Of a DNA stretch of 64,000 bases, positions 1 to 9,118 are shown in pieces. The notes beneath the pieces were generated by a model that did no database searches, was not told the origin of the DNA, and saw nothing but the letters and a program-made list of their open reading frames with translations. Source of the stretch: DATHTS01 sp965219305 (GTDB taxonomy: Bacteria; Acidobacteriota; Blastocatellia; Pyrinomonadales; Pyrinomonadaceae). The stretch spans positions 1,984,001 to 2,048,000 of the forward strand of contig OZ244725.1 of NCBI GenBank assembly GCA_965219305.1. The letters are read 5' to 3'. The translations under genes were made by a program, and so were the position numbers. Position 1 is the first letter of the stretch. The number at the start of each line of letters is the position of its first letter.

Positions 1-1190
1 CGCGTCACGATTAGTGCTGCCGGAAATTCATACGCGCCGCTGTCAATAATCGCCGTGCCGTCGCCGTTGCCGTCCAGAACCCGGATCACGCCGCGCTGGT
101 CGTATGACGTAAAGCCCGAATTGAACCCCGCATCAATCGCCGGACTGCCCGCGAGCAGTGCGCGCGTCAAAGTCGTGCCGCCGTTATTCGCCAGCGGTGC
201 GAGCTGAGGATTGATGACATTTCCCGCCGTGCCGACTTTATCGCCGTTCGCATTCGGATTGCCGGTCGGAAAAGCGGTCGTGTTCGGAGCCGGCGGATAG
301 CCGCTGTTGTCGCCGATCAGATTGCCGCCCAACGACCTGAAAGCTGCCGTGCCGTTATTAAATATATACAAATCGGGACCGCGATTCGGAGAAGTATTAC
401 CGGCGACAATCGAATTGCCCAGATTAAACGTCGCCGTGTCCTGAATAAAAATGCCGCCGCCGCCCGCACTGCCCGCGCCGTTTGCCGTGTTGCCGGAAAT
501 CGTCGCGTTGCGAAAGTTTCCGACTGAACTGCCGATCATACAAACCGCGCCTGTTCCAAGACCGGCGGCAGTCGTCGAGTTGCCGGAAACCGTGATGTTA
601 TAAACCGTCAAAGGCGCATTGCTGCCGTAAATCGCCGCGCAGTCGTTAAAACCCGTATTGTTGTAAATCGCCGAACTGAAAAGCAGGTGATTCGCGCCGC
701 CTGAAAGAAAGATTGCGCCGAAACTGCCGTCGCCCGCATTGTCTCTGACGTTGACCGCCGTAAGCTGAACCGTGCCGCCGTTGGCGCGAATCGCCGCGCC
801 TTCGCCGTTGCCGCCCGTCAGCGTCAGGTTCTGCACCAGAAACGCCGCGCCTTCGACGCGAAAAATGCGGTTGGTTCCCGTGCCGCCGTCAATCGTCAGA
901 CCATTCACGCCCGCGCCGTCAATCGTCAGCTTTCCCGCATTGTTGATGACTAATTCATTATTTAAAGTAATGCGGTTAACACCGTTATAAGCACTCAGGT
1001 CAAAACTGATCGTGTCATCGCTCGGAGAATTGTTGGCGTTGATAATCGCATCGCGCAAACTGCAGTAAGCGTCGCAAATTCCGTTGCTGTCCTCACCAAA
1101 CTGATTGACGACAAAATTGGCGGCAAACGTCTGCCCCGCAGTAGTGAGTAAAATAGCCAGCAGGAATACGCTTAGTATCGTGATTTTCAT
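1..1190 (-). CDS. CSLREA / choice-of-anchor Q beta-helix protein (3' end outside window)
   Basis: The minus-strand frame is open from an ATG at 1190 to the window edge (about 396 codons), so the C-terminus is missing. The N-terminus is a signal peptide (MKITILSVFLLAILL...), followed by a CSLREA-type motif (GICDAYCSLRDAIINAN). The body is rich in GG, N and T with repeated short beta-strand turns, as in right-handed parallel beta-helices. Near the window edge there is a choice-of-anchor-Q style segment (NNGGTTLTRALLAGSPAIDAG, then a DQRG motif and SGAYEF). Such proteins are exported or cell-surface polymorphic proteins; binding partner and role are unknown. Family assignment is confident, function is not. 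Confidence 0.85.
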   Translation of the reverse strand, partial: MKITILSVFLLAILLTTAGQTFAANFVVNQFGEDSNGICDAYCSLRDAIINANNSPSDDTISFDLSAYNGVNRITLNNELVINNAGKLTIDGAGVNGLTIDGGTGTNRIFRVEGAAFLVQNLTLTGGNGEGAAIRANGGTVQLTAVNVRDNAGDGSFGAIFLSGGANHLLFSSAIYNNTGFNDCAAIYGSNAPLTVYNITVSGNSTTAAGLGTGAVCMIGSSVGNFRNATISGNTANGAGSAGGGGIFIQDTATFNLGNSIVAGNTSPNRGPDLYIFNNGTAAFRSLGGNLIGDNSGYPPAPNTTAFPTGNPNANGDKVGTAGNVINPQLAPLANNGGTTLTRALLAGSPAIDAGFNSGFTSYDQRGVIRVLDGNGDGTAIIDSGAYEFPAALIVT

Positions 1191-1299
1191 ATAAATATAA
1201 TTTTTAGTTCGGGCTTATTTCCGAAAGCCGCCAAACGTCGCTGTCAGTATCGGTAAAATTTCTCGCAACTATTTCTAAATTAGAAAGTTGATAAAGTGT

Positions 1300-1650
1300 C
1301 TAAATTTCGTTAAAAAAAAACGGACGCAGTGCGAGTAAATCGTCTTTCGTCACGAAGCCTTTTGCGCCCGCTTGCGTCGCCGCCTGACGCAAATCTTTTT
1401 TGTCGTGGTTCGTCACCATCAAAATCTTCGCCTGCGGATATTTTTCGATAATCCGCCGTGTCGCTTCGAGTCCGTTCATTCGTTTCATTTCCCAGTCCAT
1501 CAAAACCCAATCGGGGCGCGATTTTTCATAACAATCGAGCGCGTCAAAGCCGTCGTCGCATTCATCGAAATCGTCGGACAATTGGCGCAAATATTTTCTG
1601 ATCATTTCGCGCGCCCGTTCGTTATCGTCCACAATTAAAACCTTCATCAT
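1300..1650 (-). CDS. stand-alone CheY-like response regulator
   Basis: A 116-residue single receiver domain with no output domain. It shows the acidic pair D8-D9, the phospho-acceptor D52 (in VLMDWEM), T80 and K102 in the canonical positions. It probably relays phosphate or works through protein contacts. It lies downstream of the LuxR regulator and sensor kinase but behind an intrinsic terminator, so it is probably transcribed separately. Its partner kinase is unknown; the adjacent propeller kinase is the obvious candidate. The start could equally be the second Met, as no clear ribosome-binding site precedes either. Confidence 0.85.
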   Translation of the reverse strand: MMKVLIVDDNERAREMIRKYLRQLSDDFDECDDGFDALDCYEKSRPDWVLMDWEMKRMNGLEATRRIIEKYPQAKILMVTNHDKKDLRQAATQAGAKGFVTKDDLLALRPFFFNEI

Positions 1651-1813
1651 CGGTATTTTCGTCGAATCAATGTTCCACCAAAACTATCTTGAACGATTTT
1701 CGGCGGCTTTGAAATAGGTATTGATACGTGATTTCGTACAGGTATCAACACCTGTTTTCGGAAAATGTAAACAGTTGATTTGAAAGGCAGTAGCGGCGAA
1801 AAAGCTGCAAAAA

Positions 1814-1850
1814 CGGAGAAAGAATTGCAGTTTGAGCAATTCTTTCTCCG
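1814..1850 (-). terminator. intrinsic terminator of the sensor kinase/LuxR pair
   Basis: A perfect 15-bp stem (cggagaaagaattgc with its reverse complement) and a 7-nt loop. On the minus strand it is followed by five T residues (forward 1809-1813). It lies 41 bp after the stop of the LuxR-type regulator. Confidence 0.85.
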
Positions 1851-1890
1851 CCGTTTGAAGTTATTTATAAATTTATGAAGTGGTTTGGAA

Positions 1891-2544
1891 CTAAAGTTCC
1901 GATTTATATGCGGCGGCAAATTTAATCAGCGCGAGCGAGCCGCTTAAACCGAGTTTGCGCGAGATGTTGGCGCGATGACCTTCGACGGTGCGGTGGCTGA
2001 TGAATAATTCTTCGCCGATTTCTTTCGAGGTTTTGTCTTCGGCGATCAGTTTCAAAACTCTTTTTTCCGACGGCGTGAGCAGATGCAGTCCGGGTTTTTC
2101 CTGTTCGAGCATTTCGGCGCGGCGGCGGCGTTTGAGCAGCAGCGACGACAACGCCGGACTCAAAAACGCGTCGCCTTTCGCCACCGTTTTAATCGCGGCG
2201 ACAATATCGCTGACCGCGCTGTCTTTGAGGACGTAGCCTTTGACGTTCAAATCCATCGCGGCTTCAAAAATCGCCCGTTCGCCGTGCATCGTCAGAAAAA
2301 TCACTTCAATTTTCGAGCCTTTTTTTTGCAGTTCGCGGACGACGGCGAAACCGTCGGCGACGGGCATATCAATGTCCAAAACCGCGATGTCGGGCTGGTG
2401 AATTTCGATCAGTTCCAACGCTTCACTGCCGTCGCCCGCTTCGGCGACGATGGAAAGATTTACATCCGTTTCGATCAATTTTCGCAGACCTTGCCGCACA
2501 ATCGGATGATCGTCCGCCATCACGATTTTTATTTGCGTTTCCAT
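1891..2544 (-). CDS. NarL/FixJ-type two-component response regulator
   Basis: 217 residues with an N-terminal receiver (DD at 11-12, phospho-acceptor D57 in VLDIDMP, conserved Lys in GYVLKD) and a C-terminal LuxR-type helix-turn-helix (LTPSEKRVLKLIAEDKTSKE, then ISHRTVEGHRANI). The start overlaps the 3' end of the propeller histidine kinase by 16 bp, so the two are translationally coupled and almost certainly form one kinase/regulator pair. Target promoters are unknown. A strong terminator follows it. Confidence 0.93.
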   Translation of the reverse strand: METQIKIVMADDHPIVRQGLRKLIETDVNLSIVAEAGDGSEALELIEIHQPDIAVLDIDMPVADGFAVVRELQKKGSKIEVIFLTMHGERAIFEAAMDLNVKGYVLKDSAVSDIVAAIKTVAKGDAFLSPALSSLLLKRRRRAEMLEQEKPGLHLLTPSEKRVLKLIAEDKTSKEIGEELFISHRTVEGHRANISRKLGLSGSLALIKFAAAYKSEL

Positions 2545-5500
2545 AATTCGATGTTAATTTTCGCACCTTTTCCGACAGCCGATTCAATGATAATCGTTCC
2601 GCCGAGCATTCGCACGCGCTCGCTCATTCCTAAAAGACCAAAACCGCCGCGCTTGTTTGTTTCGCTCGCCGAATCAACGTCAAAACCTTTGCCGTCATCG
2701 GCGATTTCGATCTTGACGGAGCGTTCCGTTTCGGTCATCGAAACGCGCACTTTGGTCGCGCCGGAGTGTTTCATAATGTTGTTCAAACTCTCCTGAACGA
2801 TGCGGTAAATGCTGATTTCGGCTTCTTTTTCAAACAAATCGTCAACGTTATCGAGTTTCTCGTCAATTTCGAGCGCGGAATTGTCTTCGACTTTTTCCAG
2901 CAATTCGCTGATCGCTTCGGTCAAACCGAGCCGATCAACCAAATACGGGCGCAGATTGTAAGCGATTTCGCGGACTTCCGAAATCGCCTGCGCCGACGCG
3001 CCCGAAATTTCCGCTAATTGTTCTTTCGCCTCGCTCAAATTGTTCGCCGTATTCGCGCCGAAAACCGCGCTGTTTTTAATCATCGCCAAACTCTGCCCAA
3101 TCGAATCGTGCAGTTCGGCGGCGACGCGGCGGCGTTCGGTTTCGTGCGCGTTAATCAGTCGGCGCGAAAATTCTTCCTGCGCGAACTGGCGGCGGCGGCT
3201 TTCGTTCAAACGTCTGCGATTAAACGCCAAAGTGATTAAACCGATTGCCGTCACGCCCAAAATCAAAAACCACCAGGTTTGATAAAACGCCGGACGCACG
3301 ACGATTTCTATTGCCGCGCCCTGTTCGTTCCAGACGTTATCGCTGTTGGCGGCGATTACGCGAAACGTGTAATTTCCCGGCGGAACGTGCGAAAAATACG
3401 CCGTCCGCCTATTCGCCGCATCAACCCAATCGCTGTCCAAACCTTCGAGTTTATATTTGAAGCGCAGATTTTCCGAATTGATAAAACTCAGAGCGGTGTA
3501 GCTGATTTCAAAACTTTGCTGATCGGGCGCGATATTGATGACGGATTTTTCCTTTTCAGAACCGCAATTGACAGTTCGCAGTTCACATTCGGCGATCAGA
3601 ACATTGTCAATTTTGACCGTTTCGATGACGACCGGCGGAGCTTTCGGATTCGTTTTGATTGCTTCCGGTTCGATCACCGCCGCGCCGTCCTGCGTCGGAA
3701 ACCACAAACGTCCGTCGCGGGCGCGAATTCCGGCGGGCGAGTGTCCGCCGTTGCATTCGGCGTTGAGCATTCCGTCGGATTTGCCGTAAGCGACGGCGTT
3801 GACGCGCGTAATTTTGCCGTCGGCGAAATCGTTTAATTCATCTTTATTGACGCGATAAATTCCGCGATTCGACGAAATCCAGAAACTGCGATTTTCATCT
3901 TCCAAAATCTGAAACGCGCCATCGTTCAGCAAACCGTTTTTCGCGTCGTAACGCGTGAATTTGCCGTTTTTGAATCTGGCTAAACCGCCGTCGTAAGTGC
4001 CGATCCAGAGCGTTCCGTCCGCGTCTTCGTAAAGCGCGCGAATCGTGCAGCTCGGCAAACCGTCTGCTTCGCGCCAACTCGTCAAACGCCCGTTTTCAAA
4101 GCGCGTCAAGCCGTTATAAGTGCCGATCCAAAGTCCGCCCGAACGCGCTTCGATAATCGTTTTCACATCGTCTCCGGCGAGTCCGTCGGCGGTTGTCCAA
4201 TTCGTCACAATGCCGTTTTTCAAACTCCGCAAACCCTGTTCGCCGCCGATCCAGAGCGCGTTTTCGCGGTCGGCGTGAATCGCCAAAATCGCGCCCTCAG
4301 TGCGAATTTTCCCGGGTTCAAACGCCGTCAAACGATCATTTTCCACACTATACAACACGCCGAAACTGCTGATCAGCAAGCGACCGTCCGCGTCTTCGCC
4401 GATTGAATCAACAAAAAATTTTCTCGTCGGTTCGATCAAACGGAAAGTTCCGTTTTCGCGCTTAAAAAGTCCGTGTGTCGTGCCGAGCCAGATCGTTCCG
4501 GCGCGGTCTTCGTAAATCGGATAAATATTTTTATCCGAAATTCCGTCGGCTTCGGAAAATGCGCTGACCACCTGTTTTCGGGCGCGAAACAAACCGTCGC
4601 GCCGCGAACCGAACCAGAGATTGCTTTCGCCGTCGCGGTGGACGGCTAAAATCTCCGACCGATCGAGGGCGGGCGGAGTTTTTTTGAACAAAATTTCCTT
4701 CCGCATCGAAGGCAGTTCGATCAGCCACAGCGCGCCGTCCGCGTCCTTCGCCGTCAGACCGAGCTGCTGCCCGGTGACGAAATACTGCGAATATTTCGGC
4801 AGATCGTCGCGCTCGTCGAAAATCTTTGTGATGCGCCCGTTTTCCGCGCGCGCCAGTTTTCCGTCGGCGGAAACCAGCCAGACGATGCCGCTCGCCTTGT
4901 CCTGCGCCGACCGCACAAAACTCATTTTCGGCAGACTATCGTCCGACGAAAAATCAATCCACTGCCCGTTAATCAAACATTGGGAAAATTGTTTTTCGGA
5001 GTCACCGCGACACGGGATTCTGACGCTTTTCGCATCACTACTGCGCGGCGGCGGTACGGGATTTGAACGCGCTTCGAACGGCAAAAATTTTCCGTCCGAA
5101 AACCGAAACGCCTGCGCCCTGTCATCAAGCAAAATCGCGCCGTCCGCACCGTCCGCGTCCGCGACAATCTGATAGACGATGCGCGGAACGCCCGTTTCCG
5201 CGCCGAAATGTTCAAAACGCCCGCTGTGAAAACGTCCCGCACCCGACGTTTCTGTTCCCGCCCACAAATCGCCGCCCGCCGCTTCAAACAAACTGACAAA
5301 ACGATTATTGACGATTCCCGCCGAATTCCCTTTGTTAAAAATCTCGAACCGCACGCCGTCAAACCGTGCCAGCCCGTCGAGCGTCGCCAACCACAGATAA
5401 CCGTCATGCGTCTGCACGATTTCGTAAACCGAATTCTGCGGCAAACCGTCGTCCGCCGTCCAACGGTCAAGCCGATATTGTGCCGCCACCGCCGTTGTCA

Positions 5501-5552
5501 GACACGAATAAAAGCAGAAACAAAATAGTAATTTTTTCGATAAACTGTTCAC
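2529..5552 (-). CDS. two-component propeller sensor histidine kinase (reg_prop / Y_Y_Y / HisKA_3 / HATPase)
   Basis: 1007 residues starting at a GTG. A signal peptide is followed by about 600 residues of repeated propeller blades (recurring GLW/LWIGT and DGLA/GLTRF motifs), a Y_Y_Y domain around 690-750 (FKYKLEGLDSDW...YTFRV), one membrane helix near 759-777, a HisKA_3 dimerisation domain with the likely phospho-His H815 (AAELHDSIGQ), and a C-terminal HATPase with GKGFD and GGFGLLGM boxes. This layout places a large two-propeller sensor in the periplasm. In Bacteroidetes such sensors detect glycans, but here the ligand is unknown. It is coupled to the LuxR regulator at 1891-2544. Confidence 0.93.
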   Translation of the reverse strand: MNSLSKKLLFCFCFYSCLTTAVAAQYRLDRWTADDGLPQNSVYEIVQTHDGYLWLATLDGLARFDGVRFEIFNKGNSAGIVNNRFVSLFEAAGGDLWAGTETSGAGRFHSGRFEHFGAETGVPRIVYQIVADADGADGAILLDDRAQAFRFSDGKFLPFEARSNPVPPPRSSDAKSVRIPCRGDSEKQFSQCLINGQWIDFSSDDSLPKMSFVRSAQDKASGIVWLVSADGKLARAENGRITKIFDERDDLPKYSQYFVTGQQLGLTAKDADGALWLIELPSMRKEILFKKTPPALDRSEILAVHRDGESNLWFGSRRDGLFRARKQVVSAFSEADGISDKNIYPIYEDRAGTIWLGTTHGLFKRENGTFRLIEPTRKFFVDSIGEDADGRLLISSFGVLYSVENDRLTAFEPGKIRTEGAILAIHADRENALWIGGEQGLRSLKNGIVTNWTTADGLAGDDVKTIIEARSGGLWIGTYNGLTRFENGRLTSWREADGLPSCTIRALYEDADGTLWIGTYDGGLARFKNGKFTRYDAKNGLLNDGAFQILEDENRSFWISSNRGIYRVNKDELNDFADGKITRVNAVAYGKSDGMLNAECNGGHSPAGIRARDGRLWFPTQDGAAVIEPEAIKTNPKAPPVVIETVKIDNVLIAECELRTVNCGSEKEKSVINIAPDQQSFEISYTALSFINSENLRFKYKLEGLDSDWVDAANRRTAYFSHVPPGNYTFRVIAANSDNVWNEQGAAIEIVVRPAFYQTWWFLILGVTAIGLITLAFNRRRLNESRRRQFAQEEFSRRLINAHETERRRVAAELHDSIGQSLAMIKNSAVFGANTANNLSEAKEQLAEISGASAQAISEVREIAYNLRPYLVDRLGLTEAISELLEKVEDNSALEIDEKLDNVDDLFEKEAEISIYRIVQESLNNIMKHSGATKVRVSMTETERSVKIEIADDGKGFDVDSASETNKRGGFGLLGMSERVRMLGGTIIIESAVGKGAKINIELWKRK

Positions 5553-6030
5553 GGAATTAAAAGTGCCGAATGCAAATCAGATTTTGCTCTAGGGAAAGCG
5601 CACTTAAATTTAACTTGAGCGGATTATAATAACAAGTGAGGTGGTCAAGTTAAAAGTTCTTCCGCACTTTTAATACCGTTGGTGAATTCATTGCAATGAC
5701 CAAATAACAGGCGTAAAATCTTCTCATATTAACATTTTATGGAACATTATTTATATGTCGCGCGCGTTCGCAAATCGTTCGCATTGCCCGTTTAAGACTA
5801 GCGGAACTGAACGTACTATAAACCCACACAGAAAAGGATTTTTGGGATAAAATCTTCCGTTATATTGGATATGGAAAAAGTTGTTATTTTACCTATTCAA
5901 TGTCTAACTTATCATTATAATTTGGGAAAATTATTTCCGTATAATTTGGGAAAATTATTTCCGTTACTACCGATTTTCGGAAATTGTAAGGTCCATCAAA
6001 AAAAATAGAAGTGTCACAACTATCAATTTA
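5553..6030. other. gene-free interval upstream of the sensor kinase
   Basis: No supported gene is seen in this 478-bp AT-rich stretch. It should hold the promoter of the sensor kinase near its left end. It also contains a tandem 24-bp duplication (5917-5964) and, at 5637-5652, a 16-base string matching the outer end of the IS3 remnant at 9577-9592 with one mismatch, possibly a solo insertion-sequence end. Confidence 0.5.
5917..5964. repeat. perfect 24-bp tandem duplication
   Basis: Two head-to-tail identical copies (5917-5940 and 5941-5964) of a unit beginning ataatttggg and ending atttccgt. The unit itself contains a near-palindrome (aataattttcccaaatta on the minus strand). It looks like a recent slippage duplication; function unknown. 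Confidence 0.9.
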
Positions 6031-6405
6031 TTAAGTATTTAGCTTGATATTTATTGCTTGTGCGGGTTTATCACACTCGTCCGATAAAAACGACATCTGC
6101 GCCGGTTCGTTCGATCTCGAATTCGACTTTATAAACGATTTTAACTGAATCGGGCATCTTTTTGTCAGCGGCAGGTTGGTCATTTGTATCGCCGACATAT
6201 AGCCGGAAATATCTTCGTGGTCAACGGTAATTTCGCCTTTTTCCGCGTCAATTTTTTTGATCACGCCGACCGATTTATATGTTTGTTTTTCAACATTTTG
6301 AGTTTGATTCGCGTTTGAACTTGTATCGTTTTTTGAATTGCAGGCAAACGCTAAAACTATTGAAAGAAAAGTTAAAACTGCAAATATTTTTATAAAATTT
6401 TTCAT
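6031..6405 (-). pseudogene. CusF-like periplasmic copper-binding protein, frameshifted
   Basis: The frame starts with a lipoprotein-like signal (lipobox around LAFAC) and a CusF-type core (GVIKKIDAEKGEITVDHEDI, then SGYMSAIQMT, the usual M-rich copper loop). After MT at about 6175-6182 the reading switches to unrelated sequence. In the neighbouring frame the family pattern resumes (PAADKKMPDSVK, YKVEFEIERTG) and ends at a TGA at 6071-6073. One missing base therefore breaks the gene. It may be a true pseudogene or a sequencing error. CusF-type proteins carry Cu(I) in the periplasm. It sits 15 bp after a cytochrome c tail. Confidence 0.75.
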
Positions 6406-6420
6406 TGAATTTTCTCTTTA

Positions 6421-6508
6421 TCATTTTGTCCAAGTATTTGAAAATTTAGGGTTTTTAACAAACTCTTCGTCGGTCAAACTTTTCAAAAGTGCGATCAAAT
6501 CTAGTTTT
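6421..6508 (-). pseudogene. C-terminal remnant of a c-type cytochrome / di-haem peroxidase
   Basis: In one minus-strand frame the segment reads KLDLIALLKSLTDEEFVKN then PKFSNTW and a double stop. That is the typical C-terminal tail of MauG/cytochrome c peroxidase-like proteins (LxxFLxSLTDEEFxxNPKF). No haem motif or earlier part of the protein is present upstream, so only the last about 28 codons survive. The CusF-like gene follows directly, a pairing common in copper-handling clusters. Confidence 0.6.
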
Positions 6509-6551
6509 CTTCCGCGTTGAGATCAAAGTCGCGCACAAAACAACTTTTGAG

Positions 6552-6923
6552 CTAAAAAAAGATTTTTTCGCCGCCGTTTTGTGCGGAAATGATTTGCCTG
6601 AAATTAAAAGTTTTCGATAGTTCGAGAAAAAATATTCTCTTCTGTTTTTCGGATGAGCAAATTTCGCCAAGCGGTTCTTCAATTTTCGGGGAAGTTTTCT
6701 GCTCTGAATTTCTTTTAACCCAAGTCTTTTGAAGCGGACAGAAAACCAGATCGGACGATTCGACGTTTTTTTGGGCTAATGCCGGCAAAAAAGAAGAAAA
6801 TAAAACACAAAAAAGCGTTAAAAAGGCGAATGCAAGAAGCGAAATTCGGCATTTAAAACTATTTTTTGATATTTTTAACGGCTGACATTTTTCGACTTTT
6901 AACAAGTTATCATAAATTTTCAT
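6552..6923 (-). CDS. unknown small membrane-anchored or exported protein
   Basis: 123 residues, not recognised. There is a hydrophobic segment at about residues 28-50 (LLAFAFLTLFCVLFSSFLPALA) followed by a possible signal cleavage site, then a Lys-rich domain with two Cys (VFCPLQKTWVKRN and GEICSSEK). The frame ends just after a run of seven T at 6553-6560; a slip there would extend it in another frame, so the true 3' end is uncertain and the gene may be damaged like its neighbours. The start at 6923 is only one option; codon use is A/T-rich. Confidence 0.45.
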   Translation of the reverse strand: MKIYDNLLKVEKCQPLKISKNSFKCRISLLAFAFLTLFCVLFSSFLPALAQKNVESSDLVFCPLQKTWVKRNSEQKTSPKIEEPLGEICSSEKQKRIFFLELSKTFNFRQIISAQNGGEKIFF

Positions 6924-7175
6924 TTATAAAAACGGTTTTTTCTAAGGCTGACAAAGACATACAGTTTCGCTTACGGCGCGGTAATTTGCTTGTAAAATTC
7001 GAGACGAATTTATGTTTCACAATCGAATCTCAGGCTGCCAAAATGCAGTTTGAAGATTTATCAATTGACGTTCGGCATCGTTTATTTTAGAATACAGATC
7101 ATTTTTCTCGGTCGTATTTCATCGGGCGCAAAGTTAAATCAAATCCTGGATCAATGTCATATTTTTCTCGTGAAA
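6924..7175. other. gene-free interval
   Basis: About 250 bp with no open frame I can support on either strand and no clear hairpin. It separates the decayed copper/cytochrome remnants from the PP-loop ATPase gene. Confidence 0.4.
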
Positions 7176-7877
7176 TTATTTCGCCACCAGATCGCAGTAA
7201 TAAAAACGATTGTTCCAATTCGCGTTTTCCTCGTTTTTATATTCACGAAAAACCGTTTCGCCGATTTCGATTTCCACTTCGCTTTTATAAAACGGCGCGT
7301 CATAAACAAATGAATGAAACTCGCCGTTTTCGCCGCAAACGTCAACCGATTCGGGAAGTTCGGCGACAAATTTTTTGTCAATCAATCTGCCGCAAAAACT
7401 TTTCTCCAACTTCGCCGCGTCAATGCAAACCGTGACGGCTTTAAAACCTGATTCGATAAATTCATTTATCAATTTTCCGGTCGTTATTTGCCACAAAGGA
7501 AATACCGCCGTCAGATTTTTTCTTTGCAGTTGTTTTTCGCGGTATTCGCGTAAATCCTGTAAAAAGATGTCGCCGAAAATAGAATGCGTAACGCCCTTTT
7601 CGACCAGAAAATCGAGTGTTTTGTTCAGTTCTTTTTCGTAAATTTCCATCGAAGGCGATTCGGGCAGAAAAATTTCAATCAGTTCGATTCCGATTGCTTC
7701 CGCCTGTTTTTGAACAAGTTCGCGCCGAACGCCGTGCATCGAAACTCTCTGCCAGTGACTGTTGACGGTTGTGAGCAGAAATTTCACGTCCGATTCGTCC
7801 GCTTTCAGAATTTTATAAAGCGCGAGCGCGGAATCTTTTCCGCCGCTCCAGTTCATTACGGCTTTCGGTTTAGGCAT
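7176..7877 (-). CDS. Dph6-related PP-loop ATP pyrophosphatase (diphthine-ammonia ligase-like)
   Basis: 233 residues with an N-terminal PP-loop SGGKDS (residues 11-16), which binds ATP and adenylates a substrate, and the DUF71/Dph6 family pattern (HGVRRELVQKQAEAIGI, then FGDIFLQDLREYRE). In archaea and eukaryotes the family amidates diphthine. Bacteria lack diphthamide, so the bacterial substrate is unknown and the enzyme is probably a related ATP-dependent amidase or ligase. It is separated by 58 bp from the upstream gene. Length is normal for the family. Confidence 0.85.
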   Translation of the reverse strand: MPKPKAVMNWSGGKDSALALYKILKADESDVKFLLTTVNSHWQRVSMHGVRRELVQKQAEAIGIELIEIFLPESPSMEIYEKELNKTLDFLVEKGVTHSIFGDIFLQDLREYREKQLQRKNLTAVFPLWQITTGKLINEFIESGFKAVTVCIDAAKLEKSFCGRLIDKKFVAELPESVDVCGENGEFHSFVYDAPFYKSEVEIEIGETVFREYKNEENANWNNRFYYCDLVAK

Positions 7878-7935
7878 TTATTTTATTCAGGCAAAACGCG
7901 CGTTTCCGACTTTTCGATGCGTGTCTGCACACTCG

Positions 7936-8901
7936 TCATTTTTTAAAATATCCTCCGATTTTATCCGAAGCGTTAAATATTTTGCCAATCGGAAAAATAT
8001 TGAAAAGCCGATAGTTTCCGACCGCCGCGAGTCCTGCCGAAGCGAAACATCCGCACTGCGAACAATCGGGATTGCCGCCGAATTGACACGGCACGACTTT
8101 GCTTTTCAGATCAGCCGTCAAATTCAAAGTCGTCTTGGCAAAGATACATTCGTCGGGCGATTTCGGCGGATTTTTATAACCTTCGATGACGAGGCGCGGC
8201 AGAAGCATTTTCGGATATTGCTTTTTGACCGAATAAAGTTCGGCGAGAACTTTTTCTTTGATTTCGGGCGACAAAATTTCTTCGTCCTGCGCTCCGACTT
8301 GCGGCGTGAAAAGGCTGAACCAAATCTGCCGGACTTCGGAACGCACCGACCAAAATTCTAAAAATTCTTTATAATAACCTTCGCGTTTAGCGGTCTGCGA
8401 CGTGATCGTGCAGTGAACGACGATGCTTTGATCGGCGATATTTTTTAGAATTCTTTCATAAGTCGCCGGTTTGCGCCGCAGGTCGTGTTCGGGCTGCAAA
8501 CCGTCAATCGAAACGACGATGTATAAACCTTCAATTGTCGCCCACGCTTTCGGAATTTCCCTGACCGCGCTGGTGACGAGTTGAACGGTGATTCCCATTT
8601 CGCTCAATTGCGGCAGTAAAATATCGAGTTCACGAAATCTGACGAGCGGTTCGCCGCCGACCAGCGAAAGATGCAGAGGTTTATACTTTTTGACCAAACC
8701 TAAAATATTTTCAACCAGATCGTCGCCTTTAAAGTCGCTCAAAGTCCTCAACAATCCGACATCTTCCGTTAAATGTTCCGGTTCGTAAGCGTAACAGCCC
8801 GGACAGCGCAGCGGACATTCCCGCGTAATTTCTATTGATAAAGAAGGATAATTTCCCGTTAAAATTCTCCCCCAAGCCCGAAAAACGTCTGTTTTATTCA
8901 A
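7936..8901 (-). CDS. radical SAM enzyme with C-terminal Cys cluster
   Basis: 321 residues. The radical SAM [4Fe-4S] motif C29-x3-C33-x2-C36 lies in ECPLRCPGCYAY, followed by the GGEPLVR motif. The C-terminus has CIFAKTT, VPCQFGGNPDC and SQCGC, suggesting an auxiliary Fe-S cluster. The start is a TTG at 8899-8901 with a good Shine-Dalgarno sequence (AGGAG, forward 8909-8913). Its N-terminus (SIEITRECPLRCPGC) matches a group of radical SAM proteins I cannot tie to a reaction. A cobalamin riboswitch lies about 360 bp upstream on the same strand, but no B12-binding domain is visible here. Confidence 0.85.
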   Translation of the reverse strand: MNKTDVFRAWGRILTGNYPSLSIEITRECPLRCPGCYAYEPEHLTEDVGLLRTLSDFKGDDLVENILGLVKKYKPLHLSLVGGEPLVRFRELDILLPQLSEMGITVQLVTSAVREIPKAWATIEGLYIVVSIDGLQPEHDLRRKPATYERILKNIADQSIVVHCTITSQTAKREGYYKEFLEFWSVRSEVRQIWFSLFTPQVGAQDEEILSPEIKEKVLAELYSVKKQYPKMLLPRLVIEGYKNPPKSPDECIFAKTTLNLTADLKSKVVPCQFGGNPDCSQCGCFASAGLAAVGNYRLFNIFPIGKIFNASDKIGGYFKK

Positions 8902-8908
8902 AAAAATA

Positions 8909-8913
8909 CTCCT
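8909..8913 (-). promoter_or_regulatory. ribosome-binding site deciding the TTG start
   Basis: AGGAG on the minus strand, 7 bases before the TTG codon of the radical SAM gene. No ATG or GTG is positioned as well. Confidence 0.75.
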
Positions 8914-9087
8914 GTATATATGTTACTGCCGGACATAAAAAATAAGACCGACAACTGTGAAAACGTCAACTTTTTTAACGTAAAAATCCGGCGAATGCTG
9001 TTAAAGCGATTGTGCTGTAACAACAACAAAAGCCGCACATTTGCTAATATGTGCCGGCAGCCGGAATTACACGCCAGTAATTATTTT

Positions 9088-9118
9088 AATTCCTGAATTT
9101 GGTTTAAATTCAGGAATT
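9088..9118. repeat. 13-bp perfect inverted repeat
   Basis: Arms aattcctgaattt (9088-9100) and its reverse complement (9106-9118) around a 5-base loop. No T-run follows on the minus strand, so it is not a standard terminator. It lies between the cobalamin riboswitch and the radical SAM gene and could be an operator or a regulatory hairpin. Confidence 0.6.

Noticed and set aside
772..990. Plus-strand open frame rich in Pro and Ser
   Set aside because: It lies antisense inside the well-supported CSLREA beta-helix gene and has no recognisable features.
2083..2796. 237-codon plus-strand frame
   Set aside because: Antisense to the LuxR regulator and kinase genes; its composition is that of a mirrored coding frame.
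5637..5652. Solo IS3 end
   Set aside because: Sixteen bases match the IS3 remnant's outer end with one mismatch, but there is no partner end or target duplication, so I do not list it as a mobile element.
5917..5964. CRISPR-like repeat
   Set aside because: Only two copies with no spacer between them and no cas genes in the window; it is a simple tandem duplication.
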